DNA of 64,000 nucleotides, from the NCBI GenBank assembly GCA_021648145.1, contig JAKITI010000007.1, positions 65,018 through 129,017 on the forward strand, written 5' to 3'. Numbering within the stretch: the first letter of the stretch is position 1; each line of letters opens with the position of its first letter. Made by a program: the position numbers and the translations under genes. Under the pieces are notes generated by a model. It ran no database searches, had not been told where the DNA came from, and was given only the letters and a program-made list of their open reading frames with translations. Below are positions 35,036-43,545 of this stretch, one piece after another. The DNA comes from Gammaproteobacteria bacterium. GTDB lineage: Bacteria > Pseudomonadota > Gammaproteobacteria > JAADGQ01.

Positions 35036-35680
35036 TTATTTTGAAGGCCAGAGCTCTTCAATTTTACTGATAGGCAAGTAGACTGTTAATTTCACTTCAG
35101 TACGGCCACCATCATGCACTTCAATCTGGATACTGAATTGACGGTCATCACTCACCAATAAATAGTAGTCAAACTCTTCACTGCCATCTTCAAGTCGAGA
35201 AAGTACACGTTCTCTATAGTCTCCAGCATGGAGGTAGGCTTGATGCCCCGTTTCCTGGCGGTAGAGAGAGGTTGTCCAGCCGTTGATGTGGTCGGGTTCA
35301 CCCATGCGCTCCAGTACGTGATTGACTCCAGAGTCTGAATCAAATATTTGGGCAAATTGTTGAATATCAAAAACTTGTTCGACAGTATCAGGCAACACGG
35401 ATTGTGATATTTCTAAAAAATCCTGACCACGCTCATTAACGACTGCCAAATCAAAAATAGACTGGCCACCCTCAAGGGTAAACAGAGTCTTCTTTTTGCT
35501 ATCGCCACCTAAATCGTAGGTTTTGATCGCCTTCACTTTGAAGGTTTCATTACTGATGCCTGATTGAGCGGTAAAACTGAACTTGATGATGTCGTTAATT
35601 TGAAGGTCTTTGGGGTGTTCAAGTTGGCGAGAAGGGGACTTATCCTCCTCGCGGTTGAACAGACTTTTAAAGAAGCTCAT
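35036..35680 (-). CDS. yjfK: DUF2491 protein (YjfK-like)
   Basis: 214 residues, cytoplasmic. The pattern LQINDIIKFSFTAQSGISNE, FDIQQFAQIFD, INGWTTSLYRQE and SRLEDGSEEFDYYLL is typical of DUF2491/YjfK. No activity is known. It sits 32 bases after the PspA-like gene, matching the yjfI-yjfJ-yjfK order of Enterobacteria. Confidence 0.82.
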   Translation of the reverse strand: MSFFKSLFNREEDKSPSRQLEHPKDLQINDIIKFSFTAQSGISNETFKVKAIKTYDLGGDSKKKTLFTLEGGQSIFDLAVVNERGQDFLEISQSVLPDTVEQVFDIQQFAQIFDSDSGVNHVLERMGEPDHINGWTTSLYRQETGHQAYLHAGDYRERVLSRLEDGSEEFDYYLLVSDDRQFSIQIEVHDGGRTEVKLTVYLPISKIEELWPSK

Positions 35681-35712
35681 GCCTGACCATACCTTTATTT
35701 AGTTAACCAGAT

Positions 35713-36420
35713 TTATGACTTTTTAGTTTTTTTATCTTTTTTAGCTTTGAGGCGTGCTAACACATCATTGCTGGATGCTCCGCCACTGACGATTCCGGCT
35801 TTTTTCATTCGTGCTTTCAGATCACCGCCATCTGTTTCGTTTTGCAGATCCATTGCAGCACTCATCTGATCGCTACGTTTTTGCTGCTTTTGTTTGATAC
35901 GCTCAAGTGATGCTGTGGCTGAAGTCATGGCAGAGTTACTGCCTGAAAACTTTGCTGCGGCCGCTGAGCTGGCTTTTTGTACACTCTCAGTCGTTTTAAC
36001 AACTGACAGTTCACGATCCAGTGATTTAACATTACGCTCAGTGGTTTTGATCGTGCTTTTCAGGTTGTTGATGCTATTGCCGTAACTGGAGAATAACTCT
36101 TCTTGTGCTTCAAGTTCGTTACTAAATTCAACGATTTTGTCAGCAATTTCGATGGCAAGTTCTTCATCACCTTTATCAAGTGCTTGGCTTGCATAAGTTT
36201 CATGCTCTGTAATCTCTTTTTTCAAACGGGTCACTTCACGCTCTACACCCATTTTTTCAGCCATCACTTTAGTCAGGTTCTCTTTGGCTTGATTCAGATG
36301 TTTTTTGGCATCACGCATCTCTTGCTCCATGATACGAATCGCTTGGGTATCGACGATGGCTTCACCGGCTTCTGTTGCTGTGCCACGAACGGCTGTCCAA
36401 AGTTGTTTTAATATGCTCAT
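35713..36420 (-). CDS. yjfJ: PspA/IM30-family protein (YjfJ-like)
   Basis: 235 residues, mostly coiled coil, with an N-terminal LKQLWTAVRGTATEAGEAIVD instead of the amphipathic helix of classical PspA. The family forms ESCRT-III-like filaments on stressed membranes. This paralogue lacks the pspBC partners and is instead flanked by DUF2170, DUF2491 and DUF350 genes, as in E. coli yjfJ. The C-terminal tail is basic (AKKDKKTKKS). Confidence 0.88.
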   Translation of the reverse strand: MSILKQLWTAVRGTATEAGEAIVDTQAIRIMEQEMRDAKKHLNQAKENLTKVMAEKMGVEREVTRLKKEITEHETYASQALDKGDEELAIEIADKIVEFSNELEAQEELFSSYGNSINNLKSTIKTTERNVKSLDRELSVVKTTESVQKASSAAAAKFSGSNSAMTSATASLERIKQKQQKRSDQMSAAMDLQNETDGGDLKARMKKAGIVSGGASSNDVLARLKAKKDKKTKKS

Positions 36421-36447
36421 AAGTATTGTCTCCTAAAAAAATCGGGT

Positions 36448-36867
36448 TTATTTCAAATAGTCATTGACGGCTTCGATGGCATCCAGTGTATTTTCACTGA
36501 GCACTGATATCTCATATTTAATATCTTCAATCGAAGAGGTACTTGTCAGAGCACCAAAAAGAATATACTGGCTGCCTACTTTAGAAAAAGAAGAGAGTGG
36601 CATCGGTACATTCATGGTTAAAAGGGCATCAAGCAACTCTTCACGCAGCTCTTTTTTAACTTCAGACTCTTGCCATAAGTGGGTCACACAGAGAATCTGG
36701 CTTTCATCTAAGGTGATATAGATCGGAAACTCTTCTCGGTCTTGTACGGTGACTTGCAGTACATCGACCTCACCTGGAATTATTTCAGCTCCAAAGTTCA
36801 AACCTTCTTCAGTCTGTGTGCCATTTAAAGTAGATTCCAGTTCCTTCAGTTTTTCTAGGTTGTTCAT
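36448..36867 (-). CDS. yjfI: DUF2170 protein (YjfI-like)
   Basis: 139 residues, first gene of the PspA unit. DUF2170 features are DEFPIYITLDESQILCVTHLW-like text (REEFPIYITLDE, CVTHLW), LTMNVPMPLSSFSK and DIKYEISVLSENTLDAIE. Function unknown; it is a constant neighbour of the YjfJ type of PspA. AAGGAG precedes the start and the promoter below lies 25 bases upstream. Confidence 0.85.
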   Translation of the reverse strand: MNNLEKLKELESTLNGTQTEEGLNFGAEIIPGEVDVLQVTVQDREEFPIYITLDESQILCVTHLWQESEVKKELREELLDALLTMNVPMPLSSFSKVGSQYILFGALTSTSSIEDIKYEISVLSENTLDAIEAVNDYLK

Positions 36868-36891
36868 GATTTCTCCTTACAGGATGATGTA

Positions 36892-36939
36892 GACATAATA
36901 TGGGGTATTGGTGTTTGTTGTCAAGACATATTATGGGGT
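36892..36939 (-). promoter_or_regulatory. Near-consensus sigma-70 promoter with two operator-like repeats
   Basis: Read on the minus strand: -35 TTGACA (36924-36919), an 18-base spacer, and -10 TATTAT (36900-36895), the best promoter seen in the window. Two 15-base direct repeats differing at one position (ACCCCATAATATGTC at 36939-36925 and ACCCCATATTATGTC at 36906-36892) lie 33 bases apart, about three helical turns. One abuts the -35 and the other covers the -10. Each has a CATA-N-TATG core. Repression by a dimer is inferred. Confidence 0.65.
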
Positions 36940-36957
36940 TGCTAAATATTCGATGAT

Positions 36958-37467
36958 CTATTTCCCTTTTTTATTAGCAGTCAACCAGTCTGATGCTGCA
37001 AACAATAGTATAGAGACAACAAAGGTCATGTGAATCCCGACTTGCCAGGCAAGATCTTCATTTGACATGTTATCCACAGTAAGAAAAGCTTTCAGCAGTT
37101 CGATTGCAGAGATGGCAATGATAGTGCCCATCATTTTCATTTTCAGGTCTGAAAAACTGACCTTGCCCATCCAGCTGGGTTTATCTTCACTGTTTTCTAC
37201 ATCAATTTTTGATACAAAATTTTCATAGCCAGCAAAAATAATAATTAATAATAAATTGGCAATCATCACAACATCAATAAGTGTCAACACACCTATAACG
37301 ACATCTGATCCTGTGCCAGTAAAAACAGTGACCACAAAACCTGCAAACTCTTTGATAAATTTAACCAAAAGCAGGGCGATACAAGCGACGAGACCCAGAT
37401 AAAAAGGAACCAGTAACCAGCGGCTGCTGAAAATAAGGGCTTCAATAAAATGTTCTATTTTTTTCAC
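36958..37467 (-). CDS. yqhA: YqhA-family membrane protein (TIGR00645)
   Basis: 169 residues with three or four membrane helices. The family pattern is seen in EALIFSSRWLLVPFYLGL, DVVMIANLLLIIIFAGYENFVSK and MKMMGTIIAISAIELLKAFL. Its function is unknown. It follows the aminopropyltransferase gene by 21 bases and precedes the PspA-unit promoter. Confidence 0.88.
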   Translation of the reverse strand: MKKIEHFIEALIFSSRWLLVPFYLGLVACIALLLVKFIKEFAGFVVTVFTGTGSDVVIGVLTLIDVVMIANLLLIIIFAGYENFVSKIDVENSEDKPSWMGKVSFSDLKMKMMGTIIAISAIELLKAFLTVDNMSNEDLAWQVGIHMTFVVSILLFAASDWLTANKKGK

Positions 37468-37488
37468 TTTGTTATTTTGTCTCCAAGA

Positions 37489-39201
37489 TTAATGTTCATA
37501 AATTCCCTGCTCCTGTTCCCATGCTTGGTGGTGATATAGGTACGCAGTATTTGAACCGGATCGATTTATTTTAATTTGATCCAATCCATCAAAGTAGTGA
37601 CGACCAAATTCAAATGATGCCAGTATGATACCTTTTGTTATCCAGCCATCATTAATTGGGAGTGACTCCATATTTTTCAAGCGTTGTCTGGCTGAAATGC
37701 CATTTTTAGTTGCAATTGTCCAGCCCCACTCTCCAAAGCTGGGTACATTTTGGTGATATTGATCAACGTTTCTAAAGCCTGCATGTTTGACTGTTTTTCC
37801 AATTGACAAGAAGGCATTTTTGGCATGGTACGGTGACGTTGATTGTATTGATATTGCACCATCCCCCGATAATAAGTTACCCAGTTTGGCATAAAACCGA
37901 GCTGAATACAGGTTGTTTAGATCTGGATGGCTGGGATCCGGAAGATCAACAATGATTGTATCAAAAAAGCGGTTTTCGGAAAGGAGTTCATCCACTTTCA
38001 AGTAAGCATCACCTATACGAATTTCAACGCGTGGGTCAGAAAAAGAGTAGTCATTTAATTTAAGCAAAGGTTCATTAATAAAACGTCCATTTTCTTCAAG
38101 AGGCGTTGAAAAAAACTGAATCACCTGTTCGTCGAGATCCAGTAGTGTCACTTTTTCAGGGTTCCATTGCAGTACATTACGCAGTGCAAGACCATCGCCC
38201 CCGCCGACTATGAGTATTTTCTCATGTCGTGCTGAAGCTGCCATCGCGGGGTAGGTCAGCATGGAATGGTAGATATGTTCATCATTGCTGGCAAATTGTG
38301 TTCTGCCATTAATGTAAAGGGTCAGCACAGGGGGCTTGGCAGGATCCATAGTGCGTTCTGTTATGGTGATATGTTGATATTTTGTGTTCATGCGATAGAT
38401 CACTTTATCTTGATAAAGCATATCTTCCATTGCTTTATCCCAGTTCGACCCGTGATTTGCGATGATGATGATAACGACGACCACAATGCCGTGCAGAGCG
38501 AGTAGCAGTCGGCTGAAACGGATGCGCTTTCTGTATAGTGCGAGGAACAACAAGCCTGCAACAATATTGGCAGAGGCGGTGATGATTGCTGCGCGATAAG
38601 GATCAATGGCCAGCATGAAGGTCACCCACAGTGCAGCGCCCACACCTGCGCCAATATAATCAATACCATAAATAGACCCTGTGTTGTTCTCTAAGTGCTC
38701 GCCATAAAGTTTTTCACGTACTTTGGCAATGAGGGGGATTTCCATACCAATCATCAGCCCCAAAATAAAACCAAACAGATAAGGTGTTATTTTAGTAAAT
38801 GCAATCATCCCTTGTATGATGCCACCGGTGGGTGCCAGGTCAGGGGGCAGGCCATATACATCGGCGATAATTTGTGGCATTAAGTGTGTTAATGAAAAGA
38901 TAACGGCGATCATTAAAACGGCTGTTGCCCCGAGCAGCGCGATTGCAACTTCAAGCCAGGCAAATGCGGTAAAGCAGTCTTTAAATATGCGTGCAAGGAA
39001 TGCACCGATTCCCATTGCCACGATCATGATGCCAATCATGATGAAAATGGAGGTTGCTACTGTACCTAAAATGCGACCGGCGTAGTGTGAAAGCAGGTAT
39101 TCATAGATTAAACCACAGCCAGCAAGTATGGCCATGATTGAAAAAATAGCCACATCATGCCAAAACAGTGCGCGTTTATTTTGAGGCTTTTTTGTATTCA
39201 A
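37489..39201 (-). CDS. Membrane-bound polyamine aminopropyltransferase (spermidine synthase-like)
   Basis: 570 residues. Seven or so membrane helices fill about 12-250; the C-terminal 290 residues are a spermidine-synthase domain with YQHITITE, the dcSAM-binding GGGDGLALRNVL (about 327-338), LLDLDEQVI and IVDLPDPSHPDLNNLYS. The soluble enzyme transfers an aminopropyl group to putrescine; the membrane-fused form has no settled substrate. Such fusions recur beside PspA/DUF350 genes. It starts 6 bases after yciI. Confidence 0.85.
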   Translation of the reverse strand: MNTKKPQNKRALFWHDVAIFSIMAILAGCGLIYEYLLSHYAGRILGTVATSIFIMIGIMIVAMGIGAFLARIFKDCFTAFAWLEVAIALLGATAVLMIAVIFSLTHLMPQIIADVYGLPPDLAPTGGIIQGMIAFTKITPYLFGFILGLMIGMEIPLIAKVREKLYGEHLENNTGSIYGIDYIGAGVGAALWVTFMLAIDPYRAAIITASANIVAGLLFLALYRKRIRFSRLLLALHGIVVVVIIIIANHGSNWDKAMEDMLYQDKVIYRMNTKYQHITITERTMDPAKPPVLTLYINGRTQFASNDEHIYHSMLTYPAMAASARHEKILIVGGGDGLALRNVLQWNPEKVTLLDLDEQVIQFFSTPLEENGRFINEPLLKLNDYSFSDPRVEIRIGDAYLKVDELLSENRFFDTIIVDLPDPSHPDLNNLYSARFYAKLGNLLSGDGAISIQSTSPYHAKNAFLSIGKTVKHAGFRNVDQYHQNVPSFGEWGWTIATKNGISARQRLKNMESLPINDGWITKGIILASFEFGRHYFDGLDQIKINRSGSNTAYLYHHQAWEQEQGIYEH

Positions 39202-39207
39202 GTTGAT

Positions 39208-39507
39208 TTAAGGTAAAACCTTTTTAAACGGCTTAATAGTGACTTGATTGTAGACGCCCGCTTGCAAATAAGGATCGTCATTCGCCCAAATTTCTGCTTC
39301 TTGTAGCGTTGTAAATTCAGCAATGACCAAGCTGCCCGTAAAACCTGCTTCACCGGGCTCATTGCTGTCACTGGCTGGGTGAGGCCCAGCAATAATGAGC
39401 CGCCCTTGTTCTTTCAGCTTGTTTAGGCGTTCAATATGAGCTGATCGTGAATTTTTTCGCAGAGGCAAGCTATTTTTTACGTCTTGTGAAAATATGGCGT
39501 ATAACAT
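39208..39507 (-). CDS. yciI: YciI-family protein
   Basis: 99 residues of the YciI/DGPF dimeric ferredoxin-like fold: YAIFSQDVKNSLPLRKNSR, SAHIERLNKLKEQGRLIIAGP, and AEIWANDDPYLQAGVYNQV, with the His-Asp pair thought to be catalytic. Activity is unproven in most members. It shares one base with yciB. Confidence 0.92.
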   Translation of the reverse strand: MLYAIFSQDVKNSLPLRKNSRSAHIERLNKLKEQGRLIIAGPHPASDSNEPGEAGFTGSLVIAEFTTLQEAEIWANDDPYLQAGVYNQVTIKPFKKVLP

Positions 39508-40052
39508 TACTTTTCAACTTCCACTGCTTTCATATGTTTGGCGAGCCAGATACCTTGGGCGACGATAAATACCAGAGTCATTCCCATCATTCCAAATAGT
39601 TTGAAATTAACCCAAGCATCCATATCGTAATTGTAAACAACATAAAGGTTCGCCAAGCCTGAAATGATAAAAAAGATCGCCCAGGCCAGATTAAGTTGAA
39701 TCCAGAGGGCATCGGTCAGACCAACCGCTTTTCCCAGCATGCGTTGCATGATAGGTTTCTTCCCAAAGAAAAACTGACTGCCTATAAATACCGCAGCAAA
39801 TAACCAGTTGATTACAGTGGGTTTCCATTGGATGAAGAGCTCATTTTTCAGCAAAAGTGTGGCTCCACCCATCACAACAACCAGAGCCAGAGTGATTAAG
39901 TGCATATTTTCAAAGCGGCGGTGTTGTAACCAGTGCACGGCAACTTGAACAAATGATGCGACAATGACAACGATTGTGGCGACATAAATATCGTAAGTTT
40001 TATAAGCGATAAAAAAGAGTACAATAGGGAAAAAATCAAACAGGAATTTCAT
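39507..40052 (-). CDS. yciB: Inner membrane septation protein YciB (IspA/A-type)
   Basis: 181 residues with five membrane helices. Signatures: FLFDFFPIVLFFIAYK, PTVINWLFAAVFIGSQ, NLAWAIFFIISGLANLYV and DAWVNFKLFGMMG. YciB helps envelope and septal peptidoglycan synthesis. It heads the yciB-yciI-aminopropyltransferase-yqhA run and is divergent from rnm. Confidence 0.94.
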   Translation of the reverse strand: MKFLFDFFPIVLFFIAYKTYDIYVATIVVIVASFVQVAVHWLQHRRFENMHLITLALVVVMGGATLLLKNELFIQWKPTVINWLFAAVFIGSQFFFGKKPIMQRMLGKAVGLTDALWIQLNLAWAIFFIISGLANLYVVYNYDMDAWVNFKLFGMMGMTLVFIVAQGIWLAKHMKAVEVEK

Positions 40053-40116
40053 CTTTGCTCGTCTATCAGTTAGTTTATAAAAATCGAACGCAGATTATAC
40101 GTGAAACAAACCCTAC

Positions 40117-40971
40117 GTGTTAGAAAATAGCGCTCTTTGTTACGATCTTCATAGTCACTCTATTGCTTCAGATGGTGTGCTTACGCCTACTGAGCTGGTG
40201 GCGCGCGCCTCTAAATGTGGTGTAGATGTCTTGGCGTTGACTGATCACGATGGGCTTTCAGGAGTTCCTGAAGCATTGTTGGCAGCAAAAAATCATGACC
40301 TGAAAGTTGTACCTGGTGTTGAAATATCAGTCACTTGGAACAAATATCTATTGCATATTGTAGGTTTGTGTGTGGATCATACAAACCAAATTTTAAATGA
40401 AGGTTTGAAAAAAATACGAAATACACGCACAGAGCGAGCCCATGAAATGGCGCGTCGCCTAGAAGCTTATGGCATTCCAGATGTACTAGAAGGTGTCATG
40501 AAACATGCAAATGGTGAGGTTATTAGCCGCAGCCATTTTGCTTATTTTCTAATAGAAAAAGGCTATGCCAAAGATCAAAAGCAGGTTTTTAAAAACTTTT
40601 TGGTTTCCAATAAACCCGGTTATGTTGCAACGGAGTGGGCGACGCTTGAAGAGACCATTAACTGGATTCGTGGTGCGGGGGGGATTGCTGTCATTGCTCA
40701 TCCTGCGCGATACAAAATGACTGCAACAAAATTCCGTAAGTTACTCGCAGAGTTTAAGTTATTGGGTGGTGCGTCGATTGAGGTGCTTTCCAGTAGCCAT
40801 AGCTTTGATGAAAGCATTAAAATGTCGGCTTATGCACAAAAATTTGATCTGTATGCTTCGCAAGGTTCTGATTTTCATCGACCGCATACACAATATGTCG
40901 AACTCGGGCGTTTGCCAAAAATGCCAGTGGGTTGTACTCCCGTGTGGGAAAGTCCAGAATGGCGCGTTTGA
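40117..40971 (+). CDS. rnm: RNase AM / PHP-domain phosphoesterase (YciV)
   Basis: 284 residues, GTG start. The PHP metal-binding motifs are DLHSHSIASDGVLTPTEL, ALTDHDGLSG, GVEISV, AHPARY and SQGSDFHRP. E. coli Rnm removes 5' nucleotides from rRNA precursors and short oligos. It is divergent from yciB and followed after 21 bases by yciO, the standard order. Confidence 0.92.
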   Translation: MLENSALCYDLHSHSIASDGVLTPTELVARASKCGVDVLALTDHDGLSGVPEALLAAKNHDLKVVPGVEISVTWNKYLLHIVGLCVDHTNQILNEGLKKIRNTRTERAHEMARRLEAYGIPDVLEGVMKHANGEVISRSHFAYFLIEKGYAKDQKQVFKNFLVSNKPGYVATEWATLEETINWIRGAGGIAVIAHPARYKMTATKFRKLLAEFKLLGGASIEVLSSSHSFDESIKMSAYAQKFDLYASQGSDFHRPHTQYVELGRLPKMPVGCTPVWESPEWRV

Positions 40972-40992
40972 TGGTATGAATTGTAGTGACCG

Positions 40993-41616
40993 ATGAGCCA
41001 GTTTTTCGTAATACACCCGGATAACCCCCAAGTTCGCTTGATCACTCAAGCCGTTCAATGTATTCAGCAAGGGGGCACTATTGTCTATCCGACCGATTCG
41101 GGATATGCATTGGGGTGTGCTATTGGCAATAAAAATGCGATGGAACGTATCAGGCAGATACGTCAATTAGACCATCAACATAATTTTACCTTGTTATGCC
41201 GAGATCTCTCAGATATTTCTGTATACGCAAAAGTGAGCAATACAAATTATCGTTTGTTAAAATCAATGACACCGGGCCCTTATACTTTTATTCTTGAGGC
41301 CAGCAAGGAAGTGCCGAAACGCCTGCGCCACGCAAAGCGAAAAACGATTGGTTTGCGCGTTCCTGAGAATAATATTGCTCACGATTTATTGGCGCAGCTG
41401 GGTGAACCTTTGATGAGCTCCACTCTGATTTTACCCAATGATGATATGCCTTTAACGGATCCGTACGAAATGCGTGATGCGCTAAGTCATCAGGTTGACC
41501 TGATTATTGATGGCGGTTATTGCGGCTTTGAACCAACGACAGTGATTGATTTAATGGATGATGTGCCACAAGTGATCAGGCAGGGGCGCGGTGATGCCAG
41601 TGTATTTACTCATTAG
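40993..41616 (+). CDS. yciO: Sua5/YciO/YrdC-family protein YciO
   Basis: 207 residues: GGTIVYPTDSGYALGCAIGNK, RIRQIRQLDHQHNFTLLCRD, GPYTFILEASKEVPKRL and TIGLRVPEN. It resembles TsaC, which makes threonylcarbamoyl-AMP, but YciO is a separate branch of weak activity and unclear role. It is downstream of rnm on the same strand. Confidence 0.93.
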   Translation: MSQFFVIHPDNPQVRLITQAVQCIQQGGTIVYPTDSGYALGCAIGNKNAMERIRQIRQLDHQHNFTLLCRDLSDISVYAKVSNTNYRLLKSMTPGPYTFILEASKEVPKRLRHAKRKTIGLRVPENNIAHDLLAQLGEPLMSSTLILPNDDMPLTDPYEMRDALSHQVDLIIDGGYCGFEPTTVIDLMDDVPQVIRQGRGDASVFTH

Positions 41617-41650
41617 AAAATACGGAATGAATTAAAGAAGCTCTGAGCTT

Positions 41651-42301
41651 ATGGATACGAATATAATACAAACAATAGCTATTTGGGTTTTGCCTGTGCT
41701 GTTTGCAATTACAGTGCATGAAGCCGCACATGGCTGGATGGCCAAGCGTTTGGGTGACTCTACCGCGATGATGTTGGGACGGTTAACCCTTAATCCTATT
41801 AAACACATTGATCCTATTGGCACGATACTGGTGCCTGTTGTGTTATTAATATCAGGAAGTGGCTTTCTTTTCGGTTGGGCGAAACCTGTACCAGTTACTT
41901 GGGAAAATTTAAAAAATCCTCGCCGAGATATGGCATTGGTCGCACTGGCGGGGCCTGCGTCTAACTTGATTATGGCCATCATGTGGGCGATTGTCGCTAA
42001 AATTGCGATCGTAATTGATGGAGGAGGAGGGGTGTTGCAACCCTTGATTTTAATGGGGCTTGCCGGTATACAAATCAATATTATATTAATGGTGCTTAAT
42101 CTTTTACCTATACCGCCGCTTGATGGTGGGCGAATTGTTACGGGACTATTGCCTGGGCCAATGGCTTGGCAGTTTAGTCGTATCGAACCATTTGGGTTAT
42201 TTATTTTAATCGGTTTGTTGCTCATTGGTGTGCTTTGGCAAATATTAGGGCCGATTGTTGCGGCGGCTCAAAGTTTTATTTTTCTTATTACGGGATTGTA
42301 A
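41651..42301 (+). CDS. Site-2 protease family (M50) membrane metalloprotease
   Basis: 216 residues and about six membrane helices. The zinc site is HEAAH (His23, His27) with Asp in LPIPPLDGGRI near 155-165. This compact M50B type lacks a PDZ domain, unlike RseP. It is a usual neighbour of trpS and scpA in gammaproteobacteria. No substrate is known. Confidence 0.92.
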   Translation: MDTNIIQTIAIWVLPVLFAITVHEAAHGWMAKRLGDSTAMMLGRLTLNPIKHIDPIGTILVPVVLLISGSGFLFGWAKPVPVTWENLKNPRRDMALVALAGPASNLIMAIMWAIVAKIAIVIDGGGGVLQPLILMGLAGIQINIILMVLNLLPIPPLDGGRIVTGLLPGPMAWQFSRIEPFGLFILIGLLLIGVLWQILGPIVAAAQSFIFLITGL

Positions 42302-42313
42302 GCGGAGGCTTTC

Positions 42314-43531
42314 TTGAATTCAGTTCCTTCACGAAACCAGCGAGTGCTTTCAGGGATGCGTTCCACTGGCAAGCTTCACTTGGGCCATTATCATGGCGTT
42401 CTTAAAAATTGGTTGTCACTACAGCATGAGTATGACTGCTTCTTTTTTGTAGCAGACTGGCATGCATTGACGACACATTATGATGATCCATCAATCATTC
42501 AAAAAAGTGTTTGGGATATGGTGGTTGATTGGCTGGCTGTGGGTATAAACCCCAGCGCGGCTAAAATTTTTATTCAATCCCGTGTTCCTGAACATGCTGA
42601 ATTACATCTGCTGCTCTCCATGATGACTCCACTAGGATGGCTGGAGCGTGTTCCAAGCTATAAAGATCAGCAAGAAAAACTGAAGGAAAAGGATCTCGAT
42701 ACCTATGGTTTTCTGGGTTATCCACTGCTGCAAAGCGCGGATATTCTTATCTATCGCGCAGGCCAGGTGCCGGTGGGTGAAGATCAGGTGGCACATATTG
42801 AGTTGACGCGTGAAGTTGCGAGGCGCTTTAATCATCTTTATGGTCGTGAGCCTGATTTTGAAAAAAAAGCAGTGAACGCGATTAAAAAACTGGGGAAAAA
42901 ACAGGCAAAACTTTACAATAGTTTTCGCAGAGCTTATCAGGAGCAGGGCGATGCTGAAGCTTTAGGGAGTGGGCAAGCACTGCTGGCGGACAATCAAAAT
43001 CTTGTTCGATCTGATCGTGAACGACTTTATGGTTATCTGGAGGGCTCTGGAAAAATTATTTTGCCAGAGCCTCAAGCACTATTAGCTCCTGTATCAAAAA
43101 TGCCAGGGTTAGATGGCCAAAAAATGTCCAAATCGTATGGTAATACGATTAGTTTGCGTGAATCTCCTGAAGTAGTCACACAAAAAATACGTAAAATGCC
43201 AACTGATCCCGCTCGTGTGAGGCGTACAGATCCAGGTGATCCAAACAAGTGCCCTGTTTGGGAGTGGCATCAAATTTATTCAGAAGATGATATTCGTGCA
43301 GAGGTGAAAGCAGGTTGCCGCAGCGCAGGTATTGGATGTATTGATTGCAAACAGCATATCATTGATGCAGTTATAAAAGAGCAGGCTCCTATTCGTGAAC
43401 GTGCAAAAGAGTATGAAGAAAGCCCCAGTATTGTGCGCAGTATTATTGCCGAAGGTTGTGATGAAGCACGCGACGAAGCACGTAAAACATTGAGTGAAAT
43501 TAAGAAGGTTATGGGGCTGAACTATAAGTAA
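42314..43531 (+). CDS. trpS: Tryptophanyl-tRNA synthetase
   Basis: 405 residues, TTG start after GGAGG. Class I synthetase with the HIGH-type motif LHLGHYHG (21-28) and KMSKS (270-274), plus the VPVGEDQVAHIE loop. It is longer than the usual 330-350 residues; the extra length includes an insertion with four Cys (NKCPVWEWH, GCRSAGIGCIDCKQH) near the C-terminus, which may bind zinc. Confidence 0.95.
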   Translation: MNSVPSRNQRVLSGMRSTGKLHLGHYHGVLKNWLSLQHEYDCFFFVADWHALTTHYDDPSIIQKSVWDMVVDWLAVGINPSAAKIFIQSRVPEHAELHLLLSMMTPLGWLERVPSYKDQQEKLKEKDLDTYGFLGYPLLQSADILIYRAGQVPVGEDQVAHIELTREVARRFNHLYGREPDFEKKAVNAIKKLGKKQAKLYNSFRRAYQEQGDAEALGSGQALLADNQNLVRSDRERLYGYLEGSGKIILPEPQALLAPVSKMPGLDGQKMSKSYGNTISLRESPEVVTQKIRKMPTDPARVRRTDPGDPNKCPVWEWHQIYSEDDIRAEVKAGCRSAGIGCIDCKQHIIDAVIKEQAPIRERAKEYEESPSIVRSIIAEGCDEARDEARKTLSEIKKVMGLNYK

Positions 43532-43545
43532 TTGTTGAGTATACA

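Noticed and set aside
41632-42225. A 197-codon open frame on the minus strand
   Set aside because: It lies exactly opposite the site-2 protease gene, is poor in motif content and rich in Ile/Pro from antisense codons; the plus frame carries the HEAAH motif.
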